Of a DNA stretch of 64,000 bases, positions 14,452 to 22,348 are shown in pieces (within the stretch, counting starts at the first letter, position 1; each line of letters opens with the position of its first letter). The notes under the pieces were generated by a model. The model did not search any database and was not told the DNA's origin. It saw nothing but the letters and a program-made list of their open reading frames with translations. Origin of the DNA: Streptomyces tagetis (GTDB lineage Bacteria > Actinomycetota > Actinomycetes > Streptomycetales > Streptomycetaceae); contig NZ_JAGPNL010000005.1 in NCBI RefSeq assembly GCF_018069565.1, positions 248,001 through 312,000 on the forward strand. The letters are read 5' to 3'. The position numbers and the translations under genes are program-made.

Positions 14452-15504
14452 TCAGTCCGCCGGAGGCGGTGCCGTACTGCTGCGGACCTCCAGGCTGGTG
14501 GCGAGTTCCACCCGGGTGGCCGCCGGCGGGCCGTCGTCGCGGCCCAGGTCGAGGACGAGCCGGGCGGCGGCCTCCGCCATCTCCATGAGGGGCTGCCGCA
14601 CCGTCGTCAGCGGCGGCCCCACCCAGCGGGCCACCGGCAGGTCGTCGAAACCGACCACGCTCAGGTCCTGCGGGATGCGCAGCCCCAGCTCGCGGGCGGC
14701 CTCGTAGAGCCCGAGCGCCTGGAGGTCGTTCCCGGCGAAGACCGCGGTCGGCCGGTCGGGGCGGCGCAGCAGCTCCAGCCCCTGCCGGTAGCCGGCCTCG
14801 TGGTGGAAGTCGCCGGTGGCGATCAGCGCGGGGTCGACCGGCAGCCCGGCCGTCTCCAGCGCGGCCCGGTAGCCGTCCACCCGGGCGCGGCTGCACATCA
14901 TGCGGGTCGGCCCGCTGATCGCGCCGATCCGGGTGTGCCCCAGGTCGATGAGGTGCCGGGTGGCGGCGAGGCCGCCCTGCCAGTTGGTGGCGCCGATGGA
15001 CGGCACGTCGGCGCCCGGGTCGCCCGCCGGGTCCATCACCACGAACGGGATGGAGCGGCTGGTCAGCAGCGCCCGCTGGGACTCGTCCAGCCCGGACAGG
15101 ACGAGGATCACCCCGTGCGGGCGGCGCGCGGCGACCTGGTCGGCCCAGGTCCGCCCGGGGGTCAGGCGCCCCGCGCTCTCGGAGAGCACGACGCTGAGCC
15201 CCGCGTCCCGCGCCGCGTTCTCCACGCCCCGGATCACCTCCATCGCCCAGGCGCTCTCCAACTCGTGGAAGACCAGGTCGATGAGGGGGGAGCGGGTCGC
15301 CTCGGCCCGCCGGCGCCGGTAGCCGTGGGCGCGCAGCAGGTCCTCCACGCGGGCGCGGGTCGTCGGAGCCACGTCCGCACGGCCGTTGAGGACCTTCGAA
15401 ACAGTCGGTGCCGACACGCCGGCCTCGCGGGCGATCTCGGCGAGCGTCGCGGTCTGGGCGGACCGCCTTTGCGTCCGGGTTTCAGCGGGCTGCGGGGATG
15501 TCAT
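14452..15504 (-). CDS. LacI-family repressor
   Basis: A 350-residue LacI/GalR-type repressor. The helix-turn-helix is at 19-40 (ATLAEIAREAGVSAPTVSKVLNG), followed by a hinge helix and a periplasmic-binding-protein-like sugar domain (DLVFHELESAWAMEVIRGVE, then GFDDLPVARWVGPPLTTVRQP). It is divergent from the GH3 glycosidase with a 138-base gap holding a promoter and an inverted repeat, so it most likely represses that gene until a sugar released by it is present. The inducer is not known. The same operator would permit autoregulation. Confidence 0.92.
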   Translation of the reverse strand: MTSPQPAETRTQRRSAQTATLAEIAREAGVSAPTVSKVLNGRADVAPTTRARVEDLLRAHGYRRRRAEATRSPLIDLVFHELESAWAMEVIRGVENAARDAGLSVVLSESAGRLTPGRTWADQVAARRPHGVILVLSGLDESQRALLTSRSIPFVVMDPAGDPGADVPSIGATNWQGGLAATRHLIDLGHTRIGAISGPTRMMCSRARVDGYRAALETAGLPVDPALIATGDFHHEAGYRQGLELLRRPDRPTAVFAGNDLQALGLYEAARELGLRIPQDLSVVGFDDLPVARWVGPPLTTVRQPLMEMAEAAARLVLDLGRDDGPPAATRVELATSLEVRSSTAPPPAD

Positions 15505-15532
15505 GGCGGCGATCGTATCCCTGCGGACCCCC

Positions 15533-15561
15533 TTGACGAAGACTTCCGTGCGCCATAGGTT
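15533..15561 (+). promoter_or_regulatory. Promoter of the GH3 glycosidase gene
   Basis: TTGACG (15533-15538) and TAGGTT (15556-15561) are separated by the ideal 17 bases, 82 bases before the GH3 start. The -35 matches consensus at five of six positions. Confidence 0.65.
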
Positions 15562-15562
15562 T

Positions 15563-15598
15563 CCGGAACATTCGATTGATACATCGAAACATTCGTGA
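15563..15598. promoter_or_regulatory. Candidate LacI-type operator
   Basis: Directly downstream of the -10, TTCGAT (15571-15576) and ATCGAA (15583-15588) form an inverted repeat with an 18-bp span, like LacI-family sites. AACATTCG occurs twice around it (15567-15574 and 15588-15595). A repressor here would block the GH3 promoter at the transcription start. Confidence 0.55.
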
Positions 15599-15642
15599 CA
15601 CCGTTCGTGAGAGGGCCGTCCGTCCACCCCGACAGGAGTTCC

Positions 15643-17976
15643 ATGACCACCGCGCCCTGGCGTGACCCCGCCCTGACCGCCGCCGCCCGCGTCGACGACC
15701 TCCTGTCCCGGATGACCCTGGAGGAGAAGACCGCCCAGTTGTACGGCGTGTGGGTGGGCGCCGCCACGGACGGCGACGGCGTCGCCCCGCTCCAGAACCA
15801 GATGTCCGCCGACCACGACTGGGACGAGCTGATCACCCACGGCCTCGGCCAGCTCACCCGCCCCTTCGGCACCGCCCCCGTCGAACCGGCCCTCGGCGCC
15901 CGCGCGCTCGCCAGCGCCCAGCGGCGCATCACCGAGGCCGGCCGCTTCGGCATCCCGGCCCTCGCCCACGAGGAGTGCCTGGCCGGCTTCACCGCCTGGC
16001 GGGCCACCGCGTACCCCGTGCCGCTGGCCTGGGGCGCCGCCTTCGACCCGGAGCTGGTCGAGGAGATGGCCCGGCGGATCGGCCACGACCTGCGCTCGGT
16101 CGGCGTCCACCAGGGCCTCGCCCCCGTCCTGGACGTCGTCCGCGACGCCCGCTGGGGCCGGGTGGAGGAGACCATCGGCGAGGACCCGTACCTCGTCGGC
16201 ACCATCGGCAGCGCCTACGTGCGCGGGCTGGAGTCGGCCGGGATCGTCGCCACCCTCAAGCACTTCGCCGGGTACGCCTCCTCGGCCGGCGCCCGCAACC
16301 TCGCCCCGGTGCGGGCGGGCGTGCGGGAGTTCGCGGACGTCACGCTGGTGCCGTTCGAGATGGCGCTGCGCGAGGGCGGCGCGCGGTCGGTGATGGCCGC
16401 GTACACCGAGACGGACGGCGTCCCCGCCTCCGCCGACCCCACGCTGCTGACCGGCCTGCTCCGCGAGGAGTGGGGGTTCACCGGCACGGTGGTCGCGGAC
16501 TACTTCGGCGTCGGCTTCCTGGAGTCCCTGCACCGCGTCGCCGGCACCCCCGCCGAGGCCGCGCACCTGGCCCTCGACGCCGGCATCGACGTCGAGCTGC
16601 CCACCCTCAAGTGCTACGGCACCCCGCTGCTGGAGGCCGTCCGGGCGGGCACGGTCCCCGCCGGACTGGTCGAGCGGGCGGCCCGCCGGGTGCTGCTCCA
16701 GAAGTGCGCCCTGGGGCTGCTGGACGAGGACTGGACACCGCAGGCGCCACCACGGGAGGAGGGGGCGGAGGCCCCCGTCGACCTCGACTCCCCCGCCAAC
16801 CGCGCCCTCGCCCGCCGCCTGGCCGAGGAGTCGGTGGTGCTCCTGGACAACCCGGACGGCGTACTGCCGCTCGCCCCCGACACCCGGATCGCGGTGGTCG
16901 GCCCCCGCGCCGCCGACGCCCTCGCCATGCTGGGCTGCTACTCCTTCCCCTCCCACGTGCTGCCCCACCACCCCGAGGTGCCCACGGGCATCGAGATCCC
17001 GACCGCGCTGGACGCCCTGCGCGCCGAACTCCCCGACGCCAAGGTGACGTTCGCGCCCGGCTGCGACACCTCCGAGCCGGACGCCTCCGGTTTCGCGGAG
17101 GCGGTGGCGAAGGCCGCCGAGGCCGATGTGTGCGTGGCGGTCCTGGGCGACCGGGCGGGCCTCTTCGGCCGGGGCACGTCCGGCGAGGGGTGCGACGCGA
17201 GCGACCTGCGGCTGCCCGGCGTCCAGGGCGAGCTGCTGGACGCGCTGGTGGCGACCGGCGTGCCGGTGGTGCTGGTGCTGCTCACCGGGCGCCCGTACGC
17301 GCTGGGCCGCTGGGCGGGCCGGCTCGGCGCCGTCGTCCAGGCGTTCTTCCCCGGCGAGGAGGGCGGACCGGCCCTCGCGGGCGTCCTGTCGGGCCGCGTC
17401 ACCCCCTCGGGCCGGCTCCCGGTGAGCGTGCCGAAGCTGCCCGGCGGACAGCCGTGGACCTACCTCCAGCCCCCGCTGGGCCTGGCCGGCGAGGTCAGCA
17501 ACCTCGACCCGACCCCGCTCTACCCCTTCGGGCACGGCCGCTCGTACACGACGTTCGCCTGGGAGGACTTCACCGGCGGGGCCGAGGAGGCCGCGCTCTC
17601 CACGGACGAGGCGTACGACCTCGCGCTGACCGTCCGCAACACCGGCGAGCGGCCCGGCGCCGAGGTGGTCCAGCTCTACCTGCACGATCCGGTGGCCTCG
17701 GTGACCCGGCCGGACGTCCGCCTGATCGGCTACCGGCGGGTGGAACTGGCGCCCGGCGAGGCCCGCCGGGTGACGTTCCGCTTCCATCCGGACCTCGCGG
17801 CGTTCACCGGCCGCTCGGGCCGCCGCGTGGTGGAACCGGGCGCCCTGGAGCTACGGCTCGCCGCCTCCAGCGCGGAGGTGCGGCACACGGCCCGGCTGAC
17901 CCTGACCGGACCGGCCCGCGAGCCGGGCACCGGCCGGCGCCTGCGCTGCCCGGTGCGGGTGGCTCCGGTGCCGTAG
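15643..17976 (+). CDS. Glycoside hydrolase family 3 (beta-glucosidase or beta-xylosidase)
   Basis: A 777-residue GH3 enzyme in the usual three-domain order: TIM barrel (about 1-350), alpha/beta sandwich (370-600) and fibronectin III-like domain (650-765). The catalytic nucleophile is Asp286 in VVADYFGV; KHFAGY (206-211) and the ETIGEDPYLVG loop line the sugar site. It has no signal peptide, so it acts on imported oligosaccharides in the cytosol. Sugar specificity cannot be read with certainty; the subfamily resembles xylan- and glucan-acting enzymes. The ATG at 15643 follows ACAGGAG. It is likely controlled by the divergent LacI repressor. Confidence 0.92.
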   Translation: MTTAPWRDPALTAAARVDDLLSRMTLEEKTAQLYGVWVGAATDGDGVAPLQNQMSADHDWDELITHGLGQLTRPFGTAPVEPALGARALASAQRRITEAGRFGIPALAHEECLAGFTAWRATAYPVPLAWGAAFDPELVEEMARRIGHDLRSVGVHQGLAPVLDVVRDARWGRVEETIGEDPYLVGTIGSAYVRGLESAGIVATLKHFAGYASSAGARNLAPVRAGVREFADVTLVPFEMALREGGARSVMAAYTETDGVPASADPTLLTGLLREEWGFTGTVVADYFGVGFLESLHRVAGTPAEAAHLALDAGIDVELPTLKCYGTPLLEAVRAGTVPAGLVERAARRVLLQKCALGLLDEDWTPQAPPREEGAEAPVDLDSPANRALARRLAEESVVLLDNPDGVLPLAPDTRIAVVGPRAADALAMLGCYSFPSHVLPHHPEVPTGIEIPTALDALRAELPDAKVTFAPGCDTSEPDASGFAEAVAKAAEADVCVAVLGDRAGLFGRGTSGEGCDASDLRLPGVQGELLDALVATGVPVVLVLLTGRPYALGRWAGRLGAVVQAFFPGEEGGPALAGVLSGRVTPSGRLPVSVPKLPGGQPWTYLQPPLGLAGEVSNLDPTPLYPFGHGRSYTTFAWEDFTGGAEEAALSTDEAYDLALTVRNTGERPGAEVVQLYLHDPVASVTRPDVRLIGYRRVELAPGEARRVTFRFHPDLAAFTGRSGRRVVEPGALELRLAASSAEVRHTARLTLTGPAREPGTGRRLRCPVRVAPVP

Positions 17977-18043
17977 CGTCCTCGGCCGCGGTGCCGTGCC
18001 CCCGGCGGCTCCGGGGCCCGCCCGGACCCGCCGGGGGCGCGGG

Positions 18044-18301
18044 TCAGTCGGCGGCGACCGACTCGAAGCGCCAGCGGTGCACCGGGCGGCTCACCAACGC
18101 CGGGTCGGGGTCGGGAAGTTCGGGCAGCTCCGCGTCGTACGGGGCGTCCCACCAGGTGACGACGAGGACCCGGTCCTGCGGGGCGCGGAAGGTCTCCCGG
18201 CGCAGCGGCGCCGACGGCAGCTCCCGCCCCCGCGCCCACTCCAGCAGTTCCCCGCCCCGGCCGGGCAGCGCCCGCGCCTCCCACATCAGCGCGACGGTCA
18301 C
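18044..18301 (-). CDS. Conserved small protein coupled to tsaD
   Basis: An 85-residue protein of unknown function that starts with GTG overlapping the tsaD stop (GTGA), so it should be translated by coupling. It opens VTVALMWEARALPGRGGELLEWAR and has a central strand RVLVVTWWDAPYD, recalling the ferredoxin-like fold of antibiotic-biosynthesis monooxygenase-type dimers. That is a pattern impression only. It has no signal or membrane segment. It is the last gene of the tsaB-rimI-tsaD unit. Confidence 0.7.
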   Translation of the reverse strand: MTVALMWEARALPGRGGELLEWARGRELPSAPLRRETFRAPQDRVLVVTWWDAPYDAELPELPDPDPALVSRPVHRWRFESVAAD

Positions 18302-19398
18302 GAGTACAGGTTCCCCTCGCCGGTGTGGTGGGCGTGGTCGTGCGCCTCGCCCGGGACGTGCGGTTCGGTCACCGGCAGCGAGGAGTCGGCCGACAGGTCC
18401 CAGTCGGAGGCGGCCCGGTTCCGGGCGACCATCTCGGCGCCGAGGGCGGCCACCATCGCGCCGTTGTCCGTGCACAGCTTGGGCCGGGGCACCCGCAGCC
18501 GGATGCCGGCCGCCTCGCAGCGGTCCTGGGCCAGCGCCCGCAGCCGCGAGTTGGCGGCCACCCCGCCGCCGATCATCAGGTGGTCGACGCCCTCGTCCTT
18601 GCAGGCCCGTACCGCCTTGCGGGTGAGCACGTCCACGACCGCCTCCTGGAAGGAGGCCGCCACGTCGCGCACCGGCACCTCCTCCCCCGCCGCCCGCTTC
18701 GCCTCGATCCAGCGGGCCACGGCGGTCTTGAGACCGGAGAAGGAGAAGTCGTAGGCGGGATCGCGCGGGCCGGTCAGCCCGCGCGGGAAGGCGATGGCGG
18801 TGGGGTCGCCCTCGCGCGCGTACCGGTCGATGACCGGGCCGCCGGGGAAGCCCAGGTTCAGCACGCGGGCGATCTTGTCGAACGCCTCGCCCGCCGCGTC
18901 GTCGATGGTCGCGCCCAGCGGGCGGACGTCGGAGGTGATGTCGGCCGACAGCAGCAGCGAGGAGTGCCCGCCGGAGACCAGCAGCGCCATGGTCGGCTCC
19001 GGCAGCGGCCCGTGCTCCAGTTGGTCCACGCAGATGTGCGAGGCGAGGTGGTTGACGCCGTACAGCGGCTTGCCGAGCGCGTACGCGTACGCCTTCGCCG
19101 CCGAGACGCCGACCAGCAGCGCGCCGGCGAGTCCGGGGCCGGCGGTGACGGCGATGCCGTCGAGGTCGCGCGCGCTCACCCCGGCCTCCTTCAGGGCGCG
19201 TTCGATGGTGGGGACCATCGCCTCCAGGTGGGCGCGGCTCGCCACCTCCGGCACGACCCCGCCGAAACGGGCGTGCTCGTCGACGCTGGAGGCGACGGCG
19301 TCGGCCAGCAGCGTGGTGCCGCGGACGACGCCGACACCGGTCTCGTCACAGGAGGTCTCGATCCCCAGTACGAGAGGCTCGTCGCGGGAGTCAGCCAT
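18298..19398 (-). CDS. tsaD: tRNA t6A37 threonylcarbamoyltransferase TsaD
   Basis: A 366-residue Kae1/Qri7/TsaD protein. It transfers the threonylcarbamoyl group to A37 of ANN-decoding tRNAs. Signature residues are GIETSCDETG (12-21) and the metal ligands His117 and His121 in VNHLASH; the nucleotide-binding SGGHSSLL and GGGVAANSRLR motifs are intact. It has a slightly long acidic/His tail (GEAHDHAHHTGEGNLYS). It overlaps rimI by eight bases and is followed by a coupled 85-residue ORF. Together with tsaB upstream and tsaE nearby it makes up most of the t6A pathway. Confidence 0.97.
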   Translation of the reverse strand: MADSRDEPLVLGIETSCDETGVGVVRGTTLLADAVASSVDEHARFGGVVPEVASRAHLEAMVPTIERALKEAGVSARDLDGIAVTAGPGLAGALLVGVSAAKAYAYALGKPLYGVNHLASHICVDQLEHGPLPEPTMALLVSGGHSSLLLSADITSDVRPLGATIDDAAGEAFDKIARVLNLGFPGGPVIDRYAREGDPTAIAFPRGLTGPRDPAYDFSFSGLKTAVARWIEAKRAAGEEVPVRDVAASFQEAVVDVLTRKAVRACKDEGVDHLMIGGGVAANSRLRALAQDRCEAAGIRLRVPRPKLCTDNGAMVAALGAEMVARNRAASDWDLSADSSLPVTEPHVPGEAHDHAHHTGEGNLYS

Positions 19399-19939
19399 GG
19401 TTGTCGGTTCCTTGTACGGGGTCGGCGCCCGCGGCGGGGCCGCCGCCGGGCGCTGTGGTCAGTCGCATCACCAGGGCGTCCACGTTCCCCGGCTGGTAGT
19501 AGCCGCGCCGGATGCCGATGGGCTCGAAGCCGAAGCGCTCGTACAGCTTCTGCGCGCGGGTGTTGTCCACCCGGCACTCCAGCAGCACCTCGGCGCAGTC
19601 GAAGGCGGTCGCCGCCCGCAGCAGCTCGGTCAGCAGCCGGGCGCCGAGCCCGGTGCCCCAGAACTCGCGGGCGACGGCGATGGTCTGCACGTCGGCCTGG
19701 TCGCCGGAGGCGGTGAGGCCCGCGTAGCCGACGATCTCCTCACCCTCGGCGTCGGCGCGGGACGCCACGGCGACCAGATACCGCCGGGTCGCCCCGGGGC
19801 CGCGGGCGTGGGCCAGCTCGGACCAGAACATCCCCCGCGACCAGGCGTCCTCCGGGAACAGCTCGCGCTCCAGCCGGAGCACGGGGTCGATGTCCCACCA
19901 GCGCATCTCGCGCAGCTCGGCAGTCACGGGCCCGGTCAC
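19391..19939 (-). CDS. rimI: Ribosomal protein S18-alanine N-acetyltransferase RimI
   Basis: A 182-residue GNAT acetyltransferase. Motif A (VQTIAVAREFWGTGLGARLL) binds acetyl-CoA, and the late NTRAQKLYERFGFEPIGIRRGYYQ is typical of RimI. The GTG at 19939 overlaps the tsaB stop (GTGA); a second GTG at 19927 is possible. RimI acetylates the N-terminus of ribosomal protein S18 in E. coli, and in actinobacteria it sits between tsaB and tsaD as here. The C-terminal Gly/Ala/Pro tail (about 25 residues) is longer than usual and overlaps the tsaD start. Confidence 0.93.
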   Translation of the reverse strand: MTGPVTAELREMRWWDIDPVLRLERELFPEDAWSRGMFWSELAHARGPGATRRYLVAVASRADAEGEEIVGYAGLTASGDQADVQTIAVAREFWGTGLGARLLTELLRAATAFDCAEVLLECRVDNTRAQKLYERFGFEPIGIRRGYYQPGNVDALVMRLTTAPGGGPAAGADPVQGTDNHG

Positions 19940-20589
19940 CTCGGGGTGACCACCTTGTAGTTCCTGGGCACCTGCGCGTCCGGCCGGCGCAGGTACAGCG
20001 GCCGGGGCGCGGGCAGTTCCTCGCCGGCCGCGAGCCTCTCCGCGGCGAGCCGGGCCAGCGCGGCGGCCGACACGTGCTCCGGCTCGTGCGCGCGGGGGAA
20101 GACGTCCGGGTAGAGCAGGGCGCCCGCGCCGACGGCGGGCACGGCCGCGACCTGCTCGGCGATGTCGGCGGGGCGGTCGACGGCCGGGTCGGTCAGCCGG
20201 GTGCGGGAGTCGGCGTACCGCGCCCAGTAGACCTCTTTGCGGCGCGCGTCGGTCGCCACCACGAAGGGCTCCTCCAGGTCCGCGGCGTACGCCAGCGCGT
20301 CCAGCGTGCACACGCCGTGCACGGGGACGCCGAGCGCGAGCCCGAAGGTGTCCGCGGTCATCAGGCCGACCCGCAGGCCCGTGTACGGGCCGGGGCCGAT
20401 ACCGACCGCGATGCCGGTGACGTCGGCGAGCCGCGATCCGGCCTCGGAGAGCAACCGGTCGACGGCGGGCAGCAGCAGTTCACCGTGCCGGCGCGCGTCC
20501 ACCTGGCTCGACGAGGCGATGACGTCCGTCCCGTCGTGCAGCGCGACGGTGACGGCGGGTGTGGCGGTATCCAGAGCGAGCAAGAGCAC
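19936..20589 (-). CDS. tsaB: tRNA t6A dimerisation protein TsaB
   Basis: A 217-residue ASKHA-fold protein that pairs with TsaD and TsaE in t6A synthesis. It opens MLLLALDTATPAVTVALHD and contains the expected ITGIAVGIGPGPYTGLRVGL segment (family GPGSFTGLRIG). It lacks the metal-binding histidines of TsaD, as a non-catalytic partner should. It is the first gene of the tsaB-rimI-tsaD-85-aa unit, all joined by overlapping stops and starts. Confidence 0.95.
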   Translation of the reverse strand: MLLLALDTATPAVTVALHDGTDVIASSSQVDARRHGELLLPAVDRLLSEAGSRLADVTGIAVGIGPGPYTGLRVGLMTADTFGLALGVPVHGVCTLDALAYAADLEEPFVVATDARRKEVYWARYADSRTRLTDPAVDRPADIAEQVAAVPAVGAGALLYPDVFPRAHEPEHVSAAALARLAAERLAAGEELPAPRPLYLRRPDAQVPRNYKVVTPR

Positions 20590-20746
20590 GCGAACAGCCT
20601 ACGGCGAACGGCGGCTCGTGTCGGACGCCCCGGCGAGACCGGTCCCGGCTGCTAACGTCGCCGGGAGCATGACGCAGGACCGACATGCCGCACATGCCGT
20701 ACATGACGTAGACGACTGATGCGTACGACTGCCGAGGTGGTCCCCA

Positions 20747-21298
20747 GTGGCAAGCAGCAGCGCCGGCATCACGGCCGGGCTCACCGCGGCGGCCCTCGTG
20801 ACGGTCGGCGCCCTCGGCTACCAGGCCGCGGCCCGCGTCCCCGACGAGCTGAGCCGCGCCCACGCGCACGCCGCGCCCAGCCCCGGCGCCTCGAAGGCGC
20901 CCCGGGACCGGAACCACCCGGCGGCGCTGCCCACCGGGTCCGGCAAGGGCGAACGGGTCGTGTACTCCCTGGACGACGACCGGGTCTGGCTGGTCGAGGC
21001 GGGCGGCACGGTCCGACGCACCTTCACCGTCGAGCCCGGCGGGATCGACCCCGAGCCGGGCACCTACGCGGTCACGTCCCGGTCGAACGCGATCACCGGG
21101 TCGGACGGTGTGCCGGTCGAGCACGTCGTGCGCTTCGCCGTCAACCGGGACGTGGTCATCGGGTTCAGCGCGGCCGTGGACGAGTCGGCGCGGTCCGCGC
21201 CGTCCACGGCGACCGGGGGCATCCGGGAGAAGCGGGCGGACGGCGACGCGATGTGGGGCTTCGCCACGATCGGCCAGCAGGTCGTCGTCGTCCCGTAG
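20747..21298 (+). CDS. Secreted or anchored protein with an inactive-looking YkuD-like (L,D-transpeptidase) domain
   Basis: A 183-residue protein with a GTG start at 20747. Residues 5-28 form an uncleaved-looking signal anchor (ITAGLTAAALVTVGALGYQ), then a Pro/Ala/Ser linker. Residues 68-183 follow the strand pattern of YkuD domains (RVVYSLDDDRVWLVEAGGTVRRTFTV, then PGTYAVTSRS). Where active enzymes have SHGCIR, this protein has TGGIR (156-160), so the catalytic Cys and His are missing. If the assignment is right it is a pseudo-enzyme, perhaps binding cell wall. Assignment is by eye only. It is divergent from tsaB with a 157-base gap. Confidence 0.68.
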   Translation: MASSSAGITAGLTAAALVTVGALGYQAAARVPDELSRAHAHAAPSPGASKAPRDRNHPAALPTGSGKGERVVYSLDDDRVWLVEAGGTVRRTFTVEPGGIDPEPGTYAVTSRSNAITGSDGVPVEHVVRFAVNRDVVIGFSAAVDESARSAPSTATGGIREKRADGDAMWGFATIGQQVVVVP

Positions 21299-21336
21299 AC
21301 CCCGTGGCCCCGGCGGGCGCTCCCGGGGTCAGGCGG

Positions 21337-21498
21337 TCAGGCGGCCTCGCGGTGTTCCGGGGCGGTGTGCCGGGAGTCGGGTTCGGGTGCGCGGGGCGGA
21401 GTCGACACGGCGAGGGCCGCGGCGCCCGCCGCGAGCAGATCCCGTACGGAGACCCCGGGGGCGGTGGGCGGCCTCGGGTGGTTCGCGGACTCGGGCAT
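21337..21498 (-). CDS. 53-residue small protein behind an iron-box-like palindrome
   Basis: A short ORF with an ATG ending at 21498, preceded by an ideal AGGAGG six bases upstream. The peptide starts MPESANHPRPPTAPG, has a hydrophobic-Ala core VSVRDLLAAGAAALAVS, and ends with a Pro/Glu/His-rich tail PDSRHTAPEHREAA. No Cys is present. Codon use is typical of the genome. No function is known to me; it resembles small proteins seen in other streptomycetes. Its leader holds a 26-bp perfect palindrome, suggesting tight repression. It occupies most of the 381-base gap between the YkuD-like gene and tsaE. Confidence 0.7.
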   Translation of the reverse strand: MPESANHPRPPTAPGVSVRDLLAAGAAALAVSTPPRAPEPDSRHTAPEHREAA

Positions 21499-21524
21499 GG
21501 ACGCCTCCTGAAGGGCGGGGGCGG

Positions 21525-21550
21525 ACGTGGTTAGGCATGCCTAACCACGT
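21525..21550. promoter_or_regulatory. 26-bp perfect palindrome, DmdR1/IdeR-type iron box candidate
   Basis: The half-site ACGTGGTTAGGCA (21525-21537) is followed directly by its exact complement (21538-21550). The core TTAGG-N4-CCTAA matches the heart of DtxR-family iron boxes (TTAGGTTAGGCT-type). It ends 27 bases upstream of the 53-codon ORF start, so a bound repressor would cover the transcription start or leader. Confidence 0.65.
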
Positions 21551-21679
21551 ACTGGGTACCATGTCATCACGGCCGGGGTCCGAAACGCAACATCTTGCCG
21601 ACAACGTGTCGGAACACCCCGTCGTGTCCGCCGCCCGCTCCCTGCCAGGGGGTCCCCGGCCCGGAGGGGCCTGGCCGCC

Positions 21680-22348
21680 TCAGGCGGCGAGCGAGTTCAG
21701 GTCGGCCGTGCTCCAGCGGGCGCCGAGGCCGGTCAGGGTCACCCGGCGCACGTCGTCTTCGGTGGCATCGGTGGCGCTGGTGTCGGTGGTGGCGCCGGCA
21801 GCGCCGGTGCCGCCGGTGGCCCGGTCGATCCTCAGGTGCAGCCGGTCCTCGGTCAGCTCCTCCACCTTGCCCTCGCCCCACTCCACCACGATCACCGAAT
21901 CGGGCAGGGAGACGTCCAGGTCGAGGTCCTCCATCTCGTCCAGTCCGCCGCCGAGCCGGTAGGCGTCGACGTGGACCAGCGGCGGGCCGTCGCCGAGGGA
22001 GGGGTGCACGCGGGCGATCACGAAGGTGGGCGAGGTGACGGCGCCCCGCACGCCCAGCCCCTCGCCGAGGCCGCGGGTCAGCGTCGTCTTGCCCGCGCCC
22101 AGCTCCCCGCTGAGCATCACCAGGTCACCGGCGCGCAGCAGCTTGGCGAGCCGGCGGCCCAGGTCCCGCATCCCCTCGGCGGAGGTGACGGTGAGCGCGA
22201 GGGCGGGGGCCGTCTCGGCGGGGGCCGTCTCAGCGGGGCCCTGCGGCGCCGGGGCCTGCGGCGCCGGGGCCTGAGGTGCCGGGGCCGGCCGTGCCGGGTC
22301 CTGCCGCGCCGGGTCCTGCCGTGCCGGGTCCTGAGGTGCTGCGTCCAT
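21680..22348 (-). CDS. tsaE: tRNA t6A ATPase TsaE
   Basis: A 222-residue TsaE (YjeE) ATPase acting with TsaB and TsaD. Walker A is SGELGAGKTTL (80-90), followed by SPTFVI and VHVDAYRL and a late VIVVEWGEG. The start is unusual: residues 1-50 are a low-complexity repeat (DPARQ-DPARQ-DPARP, then APAPQ three times, then AETAP) not needed for the fold, encoded by a 15-bp tandem repeat shared with the upstream hydrolase. Its 5' end overlaps the 3' end of that hydrolase gene by 119 bases. A C-terminal insertion (TGGTGAAGATTDTSATDATEDD) is also low complexity. Confidence 0.93.
   Translation of the reverse strand: MDAAPQDPARQDPARQDPARPAPAPQAPAPQAPAPQGPAETAPAETAPALALTVTSAEGMRDLGRRLAKLLRAGDLVMLSGELGAGKTTLTRGLGEGLGVRGAVTSPTFVIARVHPSLGDGPPLVHVDAYRLGGGLDEMEDLDLDVSLPDSVIVVEWGEGKVEELTEDRLHLRIDRATGGTGAAGATTDTSATDATEDDVRRVTLTGLGARWSTADLNSLAA

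Noticed and set aside
14505..17787. Very long open frame antisense to the GH3 gene and continuous with the LacI repressor
   Set aside because: It arises because GC-rich third positions leave the opposite strand open. Its composition is Arg/Gly/Ala/Val-rich with no domain, while the GH3 and LacI readings match families end to end.
15750..18626. 958-codon frame overlapping GH3 in another phase
   Set aside because: It is nearly all Arg, Gly, Pro and Ala, as expected from a shifted frame of a GC-rich gene. The GH3 frame carries the catalytic motifs.
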